Assembly (NCBI GenBank): GCA_030613125.1
Contig: JAUWMO010000056.1
Span: 1-13,440 of the forward strand
Length of the DNA stretch: 13,440 nucleotides
Direction of reading: 5' to 3'
Source of the DNA: Bacteroidota bacterium
Lineage (GTDB): Bacteria > Bacteroidota > Bacteroidia > Bacteroidales > VadinHA17
Shown here piece after piece: positions 1 through 7,486 of the stretch; the first letter of the stretch is position 1, and each line of letters begins with the position of its first letter. A program made the position numbers and the translations under genes. Under the pieces are notes generated by a model. That model was not told the DNA's origin, made no database searches, and saw nothing but the letters and a program-made list of their open reading frames with translations.

Positions 1-102
1 CGGTAAAACAAAAAATATTATAGATAAGGCAACAACTTTCATCAGGAATTGCTGGCTCACCAAAAATTTTTCTATTATTTTCCCGGCTAATTTTTTTTTC
101 AT
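1..102 (-). CDS. N-terminus of an exported protein, possibly a SusC-like TonB-dependent receptor (partial)
   Basis: An open frame starts at an ATG (102 to 100 on the minus strand) and runs off the left edge after 34 codons without a stop. The peptide begins MKKKLAGKIIEKFLVSQ, then has FLMKVVALSIIFFVLP. This is a basic, amphipathic start followed by a hydrophobic core, as in a signal peptide. Long leaders ending in FLMK plus a hydrophobic stretch are common at the start of Bacteroidales SusC/RagA outer-membrane receptors, so that is the favoured identity, but no receptor domain is inside the window. It starts 19 bp after the stop of the CotH-like gene, so the two are probably co-transcribed. 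What is seen is the leader; the receptor assignment is inference. Other long-leader exported proteins remain possible. Confidence 0.5.
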   Translation of the reverse strand, partial: MKKKLAGKIIEKFLVSQQFLMKVVALSIIFFVLP

Positions 103-121
103 AACTAAAAATTTTTAAGAT

Positions 122-1255
122 TTATTTGATTTCAACACATGATTTACGGATCTCGTTACGCACTAAATAATCTGAATCAAGAACTCTGTAAAAACTGTCA
201 AGATAATCAAGCATATTCTTTTTATCTCTTTTTTCCAGGAACTGAAAATCATTGACAACCTTATATATTGCATTCTTACGCTTTACAAAATGCGTAATAA
301 CTTCTTTTGTTACTGTTTCCGGTAAACATATACCCCTGTATAATCTTTCACGAACTGACTCTATTCCAAGCTCCTCAATCGGTATGGCATATTCAGTATC
401 GACCATACCTGAATAATCAAAGTCATATGGTACCGGAAATGGTTCCGGTTTATTAAAATCCATCAACTTAATCACTTTCATGTTGTGTAACCCGGGTACT
501 GACCAATCAGTATTTCCAATCATATATTCGAATAATGCCACTTGTCCCATTACAAATTGGTCCATCATCTTTTGTGAAAGTTTTTCATTATCAATTACTA
601 CTGCATTATTTCTTGAAGATACAGAATTCAAATGTTCGATTAAAAAGCTATATTTACTAAAGACCTTCTGTTTTTTTCCAGTATCAACATATTCCATCAG
701 GATCAATCTGACACGAAAACTATAATCAGTTAGTGTGTTATACATTTTATATATTAAATATTCCTTTAGTAAATATGATTCATATACATTGGCATTCTTA
801 CATTGAGTTACAAATTTCATAGTAGTTTGGTTACTCATGTACTCATTGTCAAATTCTGTCTTTTTCAGATTCAGTTTTATTGGAGGAAAATAACAATATG
901 ATCGCCTGAACTGACCCCTGGGTTTTATTTTAACTTTTTTTTCAACAAATATGCTGTCATCCTGGTAGATGCGCAATATTGCATCCTGATATTCAGGTTT
1001 ATTTTTGCCTCGTTGAAATTGTTTTATATCCATCATAAGCGATAATCTTACCAGATCATCCTTTCCAAACAGATCCCAGTCTTTTTCAGCAATTATGTTG
1101 ACAACTTCCGATGTATCTACCGGCAGATCTTTATCATCATCAATTCCCTGGGAAAACAGGTTATAACTTACACTCCATGATATGATACATATAAGAAAAA
1201 ATATACGTAAAATTGATGCAGTCCGGATTGCCAATATTTTAATTGAAAAAATCAT
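122..1255 (-). CDS. Exported protein with CotH-kinase-like motifs
   Basis: The 377-residue protein starts at an ATG and has a hydrophobic segment at about residues 8-30, consistent with a signal peptide or anchor, so it probably acts in the periplasm or at the envelope. The body contains KIKPRGQFRR (109-118), a Cys followed by FPPIKL (121-128), KFVTQC (147-152) and KEYLIYKMYN (164-173). Two motifs stand out: MIGNTDWSVPGLHN (245-258) and PVPYDFDYSG (274-283). CotH-type atypical protein kinases use a similar Asn/Asp...His-Asn element followed by a D-x-D-like metal site; here N248, D250, H257, N258, D278 and D280 would be the candidates. Activity and substrate are unknown. The gene is 25 bp downstream of the SDR gene and 19 bp upstream of the partial exported-protein gene, suggesting read-through transcription. 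Assignment to the CotH fold is inferred from motif order. Confidence 0.6.
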   Translation of the reverse strand: MIFSIKILAIRTASILRIFFLICIISWSVSYNLFSQGIDDDKDLPVDTSEVVNIIAEKDWDLFGKDDLVRLSLMMDIKQFQRGKNKPEYQDAILRIYQDDSIFVEKKVKIKPRGQFRRSYCYFPPIKLNLKKTEFDNEYMSNQTTMKFVTQCKNANVYESYLLKEYLIYKMYNTLTDYSFRVRLILMEYVDTGKKQKVFSKYSFLIEHLNSVSSRNNAVVIDNEKLSQKMMDQFVMGQVALFEYMIGNTDWSVPGLHNMKVIKLMDFNKPEPFPVPYDFDYSGMVDTEYAIPIEELGIESVRERLYRGICLPETVTKEVITHFVKRKNAIYKVVNDFQFLEKRDKKNMLDYLDSFYRVLDSDYLVRNEIRKSCVEIK

Positions 1256-1280
1256 TTTAAACAGGATTTTAGATTATTAA

Positions 1281-2129
1281 TTATGAAAGCATTATCTGAC
1301 CACCGGTTACCGGAACAGCCTGACCGGTCTCATATTTTTGTTCAATTACATAAAAAACAGCAGTCATTACATCATCAACAGAACATCCGCGTTGCATTGG
1401 CACCTTTTCTTCATAGAATCTTCTGACATCATTAAGGGTTTTTGCCCCATCTACTTTTCCGGTCCTCAAATACTGGACAAAAAGCCCGTTCTGCGGATCA
1501 GACCATAAAGGCCCATCAAAAAAATTTCCGGGACAAATAGCATTCACCTTAATCCTGTACTTTATCAGTTCAAGAGCGAATGACTGAGTGAGTCCGATAC
1601 TGCCAAATTTGCTGCCTGAGTATGCAAAATTCCTGTTACTTCCCTGAAGTCCGGATTTTGAATTAATTTGGATAATATCAGTATACCGGTCAGGATATTT
1701 CCTGTTCCGGGCTTTCATTACTTCTGAAGCATATTTGGTACAAAGGTAAAAACCCTTATAGTTCACCCTTGTAACAAAATCAAAGTCATCCGGTTCAAGC
1801 TCATCAAGGCTGCCTGCTTTAAGTACACCGGCATTGCTGATTAATACATCTAATTCTCCAAAAGCATTTACTGTTTCACTCATAAGGTTCTTTACAGAAT
1901 CCGGGTCTGTCACATCTGTTTTGATAAAGATAATACTGTTATCTGTCTCAGCAGACCGATACTTTGAAACCATCTGGTTCCCTTGATTATCATTAAGATC
2001 GGCCACAACAACATTAGCTCCTGCATAAAAGGTCCTGTTTGCAATTCCTTCACCAAAGCCCTGGGCAGCACCTGTCACGATAACTGTTTTCCCGGCCAAC
2101 CGAAGTTCATGATTCAAATTATCCTCCAT
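1281..2129 (-). CDS. Short-chain dehydrogenase/reductase, sorbitol-6-phosphate 2-dehydrogenase-like
   Basis: This is a classical SDR oxidoreductase of 282 residues. The nucleotide-binding motif TGAAQGFGEG (TGxxxGxG) lies near the N-terminus, a VVADLND strand end gives the acidic residue that often favours NAD(H), an NAG motif follows (LISNAGV), and the catalytic Ser and YxxxK appear in INSKSG and YSGSKFG. The run from IIQINSKSG through GLTQS, KVP-QRGC and the C-terminal TGQAVPVTGGQIM closely resembles E. coli SrlD, sorbitol-6-phosphate 2-dehydrogenase, so a polyol phosphate or sugar alcohol is the likely substrate. Exact specificity cannot be read from sequence. The start chosen is the ATG at 2129; an in-frame GTG at 2141 would add four residues, but GTG starts are uncommon in this phylum and neither has a clear ribosome site. 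It is downstream of the PHP gene by more than 100 bp and may have its own promoter. Confidence 0.8.
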   Translation of the reverse strand: MEDNLNHELRLAGKTVIVTGAAQGFGEGIANRTFYAGANVVVADLNDNQGNQMVSKYRSAETDNSIIFIKTDVTDPDSVKNLMSETVNAFGELDVLISNAGVLKAGSLDELEPDDFDFVTRVNYKGFYLCTKYASEVMKARNRKYPDRYTDIIQINSKSGLQGSNRNFAYSGSKFGSIGLTQSFALELIKYRIKVNAICPGNFFDGPLWSDPQNGLFVQYLRTGKVDGAKTLNDVRRFYEEKVPMQRGCSVDDVMTAVFYVIEQKYETGQAVPVTGGQIMLS

Positions 2130-2151
2130 AATAATATCCACTAAATCAATA

Positions 2152-2179
2152 ACTAACTAGTGCTTGCAGAGACTAACTA
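2152..2179 (-). repeat. Pair of direct 8-bp repeats upstream of the SDR gene
   Basis: ACTAACTA occurs at 2152-2159 and again at 2172-2179 (TAGTTAGT read on the SDR strand), exactly 20 bp apart, about two helical turns. The pair lies 23-50 bp upstream of the SDR ATG in the 111-bp gap after the PHP gene. Such spacing suits a dimeric activator or repressor bound on one DNA face. No good TAnnTTTG element was found beside it, so a regulatory role is only a suggestion. Confidence 0.3.
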
Positions 2180-2252
2180 TGAGAGATTTCAACATCCTAC
2201 TATCTATCGTACCCTAAATATAACAATAAATACCTAATCTCTTTCAAAATAA

Positions 2253-3494
2253 TTATCTGTAATTTTTAAAAAACGTTTCAATAAGTCCTTTACCAATCAG
2301 CACAAATTCATTTCTGTCATCGATTCTGGCAGTTCCTGAGTCATCCAGGTAACCTTTTTCCCCCACTGCAGTCAGATATTGATGGGCAGCAACTATACTC
2401 ACACCTTCGTAAAAGATATTTTTCAAGCTATTATCTAAAGGTTCTTTGTTCCTGCATACGATTGACATTGGTAACATTTCGGGGGTATTATGTTCTGTAC
2501 CACAAGTTATGATAAACTTTTTATCGTGAAAAAAGTTTACAAAATCTTTCAACACCTTAATATTATTCCGTGCCGGAATTAGTTCAACTGCATATATTCC
2601 CGCTGAAATAAGGAAGTTGTATAAATCCTCCCGGTTTTCTTCAAATTCTGTAAAATTCCCTGACGGATCATCAAGAAGCACAGGATAACAAGGAATTCCA
2701 TTACCATTCCTGATTAAGCTTACTAACTGCTCAACAGGCAGGAAAGAACTCTCATTTTCTTCCACAAATCCCGGACCTCCTTTCTTAAGCAACTCAGATC
2801 GGATCAGGTTCTCAAGAAGAGCATCATTCCGGATAACAGCTTCGTCCAGGTCTGTATTTAAGATGCGATTCAGTATATTTCTATAGGTTGCTTCATCAGG
2901 ATGTGTCTTAATTGTTTTTACCCTTACTGCTCTGGCAATATGTCTTTCCCTTACCAGGTCGCGGGCAATATCAATTTTTATCTCCTTCATTGAAATAATA
3001 AGATCCAAACCAATATCCGAAAAATAAGAATTTGTCTTTTCGATCATCGATTCAACCTGCAACTGCGTTTCATTCACCAAATCTTTTAGGATGTTGTTAA
3101 AAAAAGGATCAAGAAAGAACGGAAACTTAAGACCTTTCGCACACAGGTAAGTCCGTCCCGGGTTATTTGGATCGTTCACCCTGATTCCGTTGTTCCTTTC
3201 TTCTTTCAGTAATCCGATAAACTCCATATTAAAAAGAGGAAAAACCGCATTTGCCAAAGCCAGCCTGGCAAAATCAGCAAATCCATCAGCCGTATAAAAA
3301 TCATTGATCCCCAGTACACGGATATTTTCGGTTAACGCCATTCGAAAAACATGGTCCATATCAGAAAACGAACTGAAAGAATAGGGTGTATGAATATGGG
3401 CATTAATACCGAATTGAGGGACAGCCGGTAAATCGTAAGCTATTTTTTTTAATTCATCAGGTTGTGGGAATTCTTCAAAAATATTTGCTGACAT
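2253..3494 (-). CDS. PHP-domain-like protein with an incomplete metal site
   Basis: The 413-residue soluble protein starts at an ATG. Its N-terminus has the hallmark of PHP-family phosphoesterases: H33-I-H35 in NAHIHTPYSFS, then the strand VLGINDFYTADG about 25 residues on, and MEFIGL with a possible metal-binding Glu. Canonical PHP proteins have a DH pair in the second motif; here the Asp is followed by Phe. A late GTEHNTPEM supplies a His near the position of a C-terminal metal ligand, but the usual mid-domain His-Pro motif is not obvious. It is also long for a minimal PHP domain, with an insert of roughly 150 residues at about residues 110-260 that I do not recognise. It may be a divergent hydrolase or a binding protein that lost catalysis. 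The fragment of a HAD phosphatase gene lies just upstream. PHP membership is well supported; the substrate is unknown. Confidence 0.65.
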   Translation of the reverse strand: MSANIFEEFPQPDELKKIAYDLPAVPQFGINAHIHTPYSFSSFSDMDHVFRMALTENIRVLGINDFYTADGFADFARLALANAVFPLFNMEFIGLLKEERNNGIRVNDPNNPGRTYLCAKGLKFPFFLDPFFNNILKDLVNETQLQVESMIEKTNSYFSDIGLDLIISMKEIKIDIARDLVRERHIARAVRVKTIKTHPDEATYRNILNRILNTDLDEAVIRNDALLENLIRSELLKKGGPGFVEENESSFLPVEQLVSLIRNGNGIPCYPVLLDDPSGNFTEFEENREDLYNFLISAGIYAVELIPARNNIKVLKDFVNFFHDKKFIITCGTEHNTPEMLPMSIVCRNKEPLDNSLKNIFYEGVSIVAAHQYLTAVGEKGYLDDSGTARIDDRNEFVLIGKGLIETFFKNYR

Positions 3495-3530
3495 TTATTC
3501 AGGTAATAGTAAATCCGAAAATCACTTATC

Positions 3531-3614
3531 TCAGCCAGGGATATCACCAACACCATCCATATCGGAAATAAATCCTTTCTTGCTTCTGATTTTCTCTATC
3601 TCCTTTTTGCTCAT
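3531..3614 (-). pseudogene. Truncated 5' fragment of a HAD-IIA (NagD-like) phosphatase gene
   Basis: The 152-bp gap between the PHP gene and the first PycTM-like gene holds a 27-codon frame that starts at an ATG (3614) and stops at TGA (3531-3533). After a lysine-rich start it reads KKGFISDMDGV and then ends GDIPG. The hydrophobic strand followed by DxDGV is HAD motif I with the nucleophile Asp, and the wording matches the N-termini of HAD-IIA phosphatases, which usually continue with IYHGN. Here the homology seems to stop right after DMDGV and the frame closes five codons later, as expected from a deletion that removed the rest of the gene. It could instead be a short real peptide, or a chance match. 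The strand agrees with its neighbours. Confidence 0.5.
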
Positions 3615-3646
3615 TCGGAATCAAAGAGAAACTGAAATAAGAAGGA

Positions 3647-4213
3647 TTAGTATACAGTTAAGGCAATAAAAAGGACTACTGTACAAACAATTCCCATTAA
3701 GAATAATGAATAGGAAATATTAAGAAAACGTGATTTTCTTGAAACTACTCTACTCAGAAAATACAGGTCAAGATTTAAGTTCTTATAGATCAATTCATTT
3801 GAACTAATAACATTTTCCATATATGCAAGATATTCTTTAATAGAGGTTTTTGTACGATGTGAAAGGGTAAACTGAATTGGGCTTTCCATGACCATAATAT
3901 TTTTTATACTCAGGTCAGTTCTCGTGGAAAATATCGCAAATGCCATTGAAGGCAAGGCGAACCCCAAAAACACCAGAAAAGGAATTTTATTTATCATGCT
4001 CATTCCTTCCGCTTCCTGCCAGTAGAACATGGAACCTGTCAGAAATCCAATAACACCTGTAATAAGAAGGGTATTCATACTTACTATCAGATTCGCCTTG
4101 CTATCCATTATACCAATCAAGCGTATCTGGCTTCTTATAGTTACCCGGTATAAAGATTCTTTACCGCCACCTTTGGCAAATACCTTTTTGGGGGTTAATT
4201 CTTCTTCTGCCAT
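3647..4213 (-). CDS. PycTM-like (DUF5706 family) membrane protein, copy A
   Basis: The 188-residue protein starts at an ATG. After a short polar N-terminus it has FAKGGGKESLYRVT, then IRSQIRLIGIMDSKANLIVS, where the D-x-KA signature precedes the first membrane helix (about residues 40-65). A second helix covers about 76-97 and a third the last 25 residues. The region between has SPIQFTL, ISSNELIYKNL and FLNISYSLFLMG; the order of an E-x-x-Y helix, RK-x-x-x-L-x-ISY and a final helix matches the DUF5706/Pycsar effector (PycTM) family. Known PycTM proteins damage the inner membrane when a cyclase makes cCMP or cUMP during phage infection; DUF5706 domains also occur outside such systems. No cyclase gene is adjacent. 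It is 104 bp downstream of its paralogue, which shares the same motifs throughout. Family assignment is from remembered family pattern; a defence function is inference. Confidence 0.7.
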   Translation of the reverse strand: MAEEELTPKKVFAKGGGKESLYRVTIRSQIRLIGIMDSKANLIVSMNTLLITGVIGFLTGSMFYWQEAEGMSMINKIPFLVFLGFALPSMAFAIFSTRTDLSIKNIMVMESPIQFTLSHRTKTSIKEYLAYMENVISSNELIYKNLNLDLYFLSRVVSRKSRFLNISYSLFLMGIVCTVVLFIALTVY

Positions 4214-4317
4214 TGTTTTATCAGGTTTATATTTAAAGAGAATATAAAATTAATAGTTTTTTAATGGTTCTTCCACTTCAGTCAGCCTGAAATTAAAAAA
4301 ACTTTCATTTGAGCATA

Positions 4318-4890
4318 TTATTTCACCAAATACAAGTTTAAAAATAATATAATTGATATGATAAATCCTAAAATGAACAACAAATAAGAGATATTCAAAT
4401 AAAACCTTTTTCTCAATATTACTTTTCTAAGAAAAAAAGTATCTACGCTCAGGACCTGATACAATTCTTCATTTGAACTTAGTATTTCACTCATCCTTTC
4501 AAGAAACATATCAATATTTATTGACCGGTCGCGTATAAGAGTGAATTGCATAGGACTTGATAACACCTTTTTTTTTCCTAAAAGCATCTCTGACTGAGTT
4601 GAGATTAATGCGAATAAAATTGCCAATATCTCAAAAACTACCAGAACGAAAAATGGCATTTCATCTCTGAAATTGACCAATGCTTCACTTTTTAACATAA
4701 CCAGATTCCCGCCAAGTAAGCCCAAAGAAATTGTAACTATAAGAGTACTTACGGTGACTATCATACTGGCTTTCTGATCAATAAGTCCTATCATTCTAAG
4801 TTGGTTCCGTAAAGTAACCCTGAATAATGTTTCCTTACCACCACCCTTGGCAAATGCTTTTCCGGTGGTTATTTCTTCCTGATCCATCAT
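4318..4890 (-). CDS. PycTM-like (DUF5706 family) membrane protein, copy B
   Basis: The 190-residue protein is a diverged paralogue of the next gene downstream. It shares FAKGGGKE at the N-terminus, RVTLRNQLRMIGLIDQKA before the first helix, SPMQFTL in the middle, ISSNEELY-like LSSNEELYQVL, and the closing RKRFYLNISYLLFILG before the last helix. Helices are predicted at about 42-65, 78-98 and 163-187. The conserved blocks are those facing the cytoplasm, while the helices differ freely, so the cytosolic parts probably carry the shared function and the pair may form hetero-oligomers. ATG codons 1 and 2 are adjacent, so the start may be three bases further in. It lies 87 bp after the E1 gene with no strong promoter element in between. 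As with copy A, a Pycsar-type role needs a cyclase that is not in the window. Confidence 0.7.
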   Translation of the reverse strand: MMDQEEITTGKAFAKGGGKETLFRVTLRNQLRMIGLIDQKASMIVTVSTLIVTISLGLLGGNLVMLKSEALVNFRDEMPFFVLVVFEILAILFALISTQSEMLLGKKKVLSSPMQFTLIRDRSINIDMFLERMSEILSSNEELYQVLSVDTFFLRKVILRKRFYLNISYLLFILGFIISIILFLNLYLVK

Positions 4891-4977
4891 AGGAATAAAA
4901 TTTGTAAAAAATCTATTGAATAATAAAATTAGTGTTTTTTACTATTCTTTACAAGGATGTTTCACGATATAATATTT

Positions 4978-7446
4978 CTACACCCCTTTACTCATTGTTG
5001 AGATCAAAGTATCATCTGACAAATCTTCTATTGCTACATGCCCTTTTAAAGGAATAATTTTGTGATGGATTGCGTCCAGTATCCAATGAACCTGAGGGAA
5101 AAAATATGTTTCCAGTTCATGTGCCGGTATAATCCAATTGCGAGATCCGATTACAACCGGTGGCGCATCAAGATCATCAAAAGCCAGTTCAGTAATTGTA
5201 GAGGCCATCTCTTTCAAATAAGAGCCACGGGAAGAAGCATCACTTACCAGAAGGATTTTTCCTGTCTTTCTTACTGAATCAAGTACCGGTACATAATTAA
5301 ATGGTACCAGACTGCGGGCATCAATAACTTCAGCCTGCATATTGTATTTCTCATCCAGGACATGTGCAGCTTCAATAGCCTTATAAAGAGTTGCGCCAAT
5401 TGTTAGAATCGTGATATCATTTCCCTCTCTTTTTATATCTGGTTCACCTATTGGTATTTCATAATACTCCTCAGGAACCCCTGGCTTATGAAAGAATTCA
5501 CCAATATCATATATCCTCTGACTTTCAAAGAAAATAACCGGATCGGTGCCCTGCAAAGCGGCATTCATTAAACCTTTTGCATCATAAGGTGTAGCAGGGA
5601 ATACAACTTTAAGCCCGGGAATATGGGCCACCAGAGATGACCAGTCCTGAGAATGCTGGGCCCCATACTTCGAGCCAACTGATACCCTTACAACAACAGG
5701 CATTTTCAGTATATTACCACTCATCGCCTGCCATTTAGGTAACTGGTTGAAAACCTCATCGCCTGTGCGGCCTAAAAAGTCACAATACATAATTTCAGGT
5801 ATTACTCTTCCTCCACACATTCCATACCCAATGGCTGTACCAACAATGGCACCTTCTGAAATAGGTGAATTGAAGAGCCGGTGATAAGGTAATGCTTCAG
5901 TAAGGCCCCGGTATACGGCAAATGCCCCCCCCCATTCACGGTTCTCTTCACCATAGGCTATTAATGTAGGATCTTTATAAAAACGATCAATAATGGCTTC
6001 AAATATGCCATCCCTTAATTGATAAGTCTTTATTTTCGAGATTGGTTTGCCATTTTTATCCAAACCAAATCTTTCTTTTCTTTTTATCTGCTTAACCCTT
6101 GGATTCTCATCAAGCTTATGATTAACAACCGGTTCACCCTCTTCCATCCTGGTAACTGATTCATTCGAAAACATCATACTCCCAATTATTTCAGGTTGCC
6201 TGGCAAGGTTCATCCTGGGCGAAATTTCATCATCTGTTGCCAGCCGGGTAATATGGGTAATCATTTCAATAACCTGATTTTTTATTTGGTTTATCTGATC
6301 TGAAGAAACAACACCTGCGTTTATCAGCTGGTATTCATAATGTTTGAGAGAATCCTCCTTCATCCAGGCATCAAGTTCTTCTTTCGATCTGTACGAGGAA
6401 GCATCCGAAGGAGAGTGTCCGCTGTAACGGTAGGTCAAAGTATCAAGCAGTACGGGTCCCTTACCCGCTTCAAGTAATTTCTTTTTTCTTTTAAATGCTT
6501 CAATTACAGCGAGTGGATTATAACCATCAATTCTTTCAGCATGCATTTGTTCAGGATTCACACCTGCTCCCACACGTGCAAGCATATCATATCCCATAGT
6601 CTCTCCTCTCGTCTGTCCACCCATGCCATACTGGTTATTCATAAAATTGAACAGGATTGGCAATCCCCCTTTATAGTCATCCTCCCATAAGTTACGGAAC
6701 TGGTCCATAGAAGAAAAGACCATTCCTTCCCAAACCGGACCACATCCCATGGAAGCGTCTCCAATATTAGCAACTACAATTCCCGGTTTCTTATTAACCT
6801 GCTTAAAAAGTGCCGCACCAACAGCAATATCACCAGAGCCTCCAACGATGGCATTGTTTGGATATATTCCAAATGGAGGAAAAAATGCATGCATAGATCC
6901 ACCCAGACCTTTGTTAAATCCTGTTTCCCTGGCAAATATCTCAGCAAGCGTACCATATAACAAATAATCTATAGCAAGATCTTTTTCAGATCCTTTCTGA
7001 TGCTTTTCAACCACAGATAAGGTTTTTCCATCCATGTATCCAGCCATAATTGTTTTGAGAGCATCTTCTCCCAAATGGTGGATAGCCGATAAGCCTTTCG
7101 CAAGGATCTCTCCATGGCTCCTGTGTGATCCAAAAATCAGATCCTCTACAGACAAGTTATAAGCCATTCCCACTGCCGATGCTTCCTGTCCGATAGAAAG
7201 GTGGGCAGGACCCGGGTGATTGTAACTTATACCATTATACTCATTGGTTGTTTTGATCTTGTTTAGCATGATCTCAAACTCACGAATGATAGCCATATCC
7301 CTGTAAATACGGATCAGATCATTGTTTGAATAATTCTTTTTTTCTTCCTCAATGCTTTTCTGGTACTGATTAACCGGGATCGACTTAAAAGTTATCAATC
7401 CTGATTTCCTTTCAGTTGCAGGATCAATAAATAATTTTTTTGGCAT
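4978..7446 (-). CDS. Fused E1 alpha/beta subunit of a 2-oxo acid dehydrogenase complex (thiamine diphosphate)
   Basis: This 822-residue protein joins both halves of the E1 decarboxylase. The alpha half (about 40-420) has HPGPAHLSIGQEA (77-89), GSHRSHGE (106-113) and the thiamine diphosphate site: GDA at 229-231 followed by NNQYGMGG at 270-277. The usual GDG is GDA here, and the spacing to NN is about a dozen residues longer than usual, through an acidic insert. After a linker of about 60 residues the beta half begins, with GEENREWGGAF (499-509) carrying the cofactor-activating Glu, NSPISEGAIVG, GAQHSQDWSSLVAHIPGL and DPVIFFESQRIYD. It would decarboxylate a 2-oxo acid and pass the acyl group to the lipoyl E2 encoded 40 bp upstream. 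Substrate (pyruvate, branched-chain acid or acetoin) cannot be decided. It is longer than the roughly 650-700 residues common for fused Bacteroidota E1. A G9 run lies inside the beta half. Confidence 0.9.
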   Translation of the reverse strand: MPKKLFIDPATERKSGLITFKSIPVNQYQKSIEEEKKNYSNNDLIRIYRDMAIIREFEIMLNKIKTTNEYNGISYNHPGPAHLSIGQEASAVGMAYNLSVEDLIFGSHRSHGEILAKGLSAIHHLGEDALKTIMAGYMDGKTLSVVEKHQKGSEKDLAIDYLLYGTLAEIFARETGFNKGLGGSMHAFFPPFGIYPNNAIVGGSGDIAVGAALFKQVNKKPGIVVANIGDASMGCGPVWEGMVFSSMDQFRNLWEDDYKGGLPILFNFMNNQYGMGGQTRGETMGYDMLARVGAGVNPEQMHAERIDGYNPLAVIEAFKRKKKLLEAGKGPVLLDTLTYRYSGHSPSDASSYRSKEELDAWMKEDSLKHYEYQLINAGVVSSDQINQIKNQVIEMITHITRLATDDEISPRMNLARQPEIIGSMMFSNESVTRMEEGEPVVNHKLDENPRVKQIKRKERFGLDKNGKPISKIKTYQLRDGIFEAIIDRFYKDPTLIAYGEENREWGGAFAVYRGLTEALPYHRLFNSPISEGAIVGTAIGYGMCGGRVIPEIMYCDFLGRTGDEVFNQLPKWQAMSGNILKMPVVVRVSVGSKYGAQHSQDWSSLVAHIPGLKVVFPATPYDAKGLMNAALQGTDPVIFFESQRIYDIGEFFHKPGVPEEYYEIPIGEPDIKREGNDITILTIGATLYKAIEAAHVLDEKYNMQAEVIDARSLVPFNYVPVLDSVRKTGKILLVSDASSRGSYLKEMASTITELAFDDLDAPPVVIGSRNWIIPAHELETYFFPQVHWILDAIHHKIIPLKGHVAIEDLSDDTLISTMSKGV
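5925..5933 (-). repeat. Nine-base G homopolymer inside the E1 beta half
   Basis: Nine consecutive C on the plus strand read as G9 in the gene, from the second base of W505 through G506 and G507 to the first base of A508. The Gly pair is conserved in E1 beta, but the all-G codon choice is striking in an AT-rich gene. Slippage of one base would remove the rest of the beta half. Confidence 0.9.
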
Positions 7447-7486
7447 GGTATATTTATTTATATATGTTAGATTTTACAGACAAACT

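Noticed and set aside
4273..4296. A hairpin TTCAG/CTGAA after copy B as a terminator
   Set aside because: The stem is only five pairs and lacks a T-tract on the minus strand in the expected position.
4214..4317. A separate promoter for copy A
   Set aside because: No TAnnTTTG-type box was found on the minus strand in this gap, so co-transcription with copy B is simpler.
3495..4977. A complete Pycsar anti-phage system
   Set aside because: Only effector-like membrane proteins are seen; no adenylate/guanylate cyclase-type gene is adjacent or elsewhere in the window, so a full system cannot be claimed.
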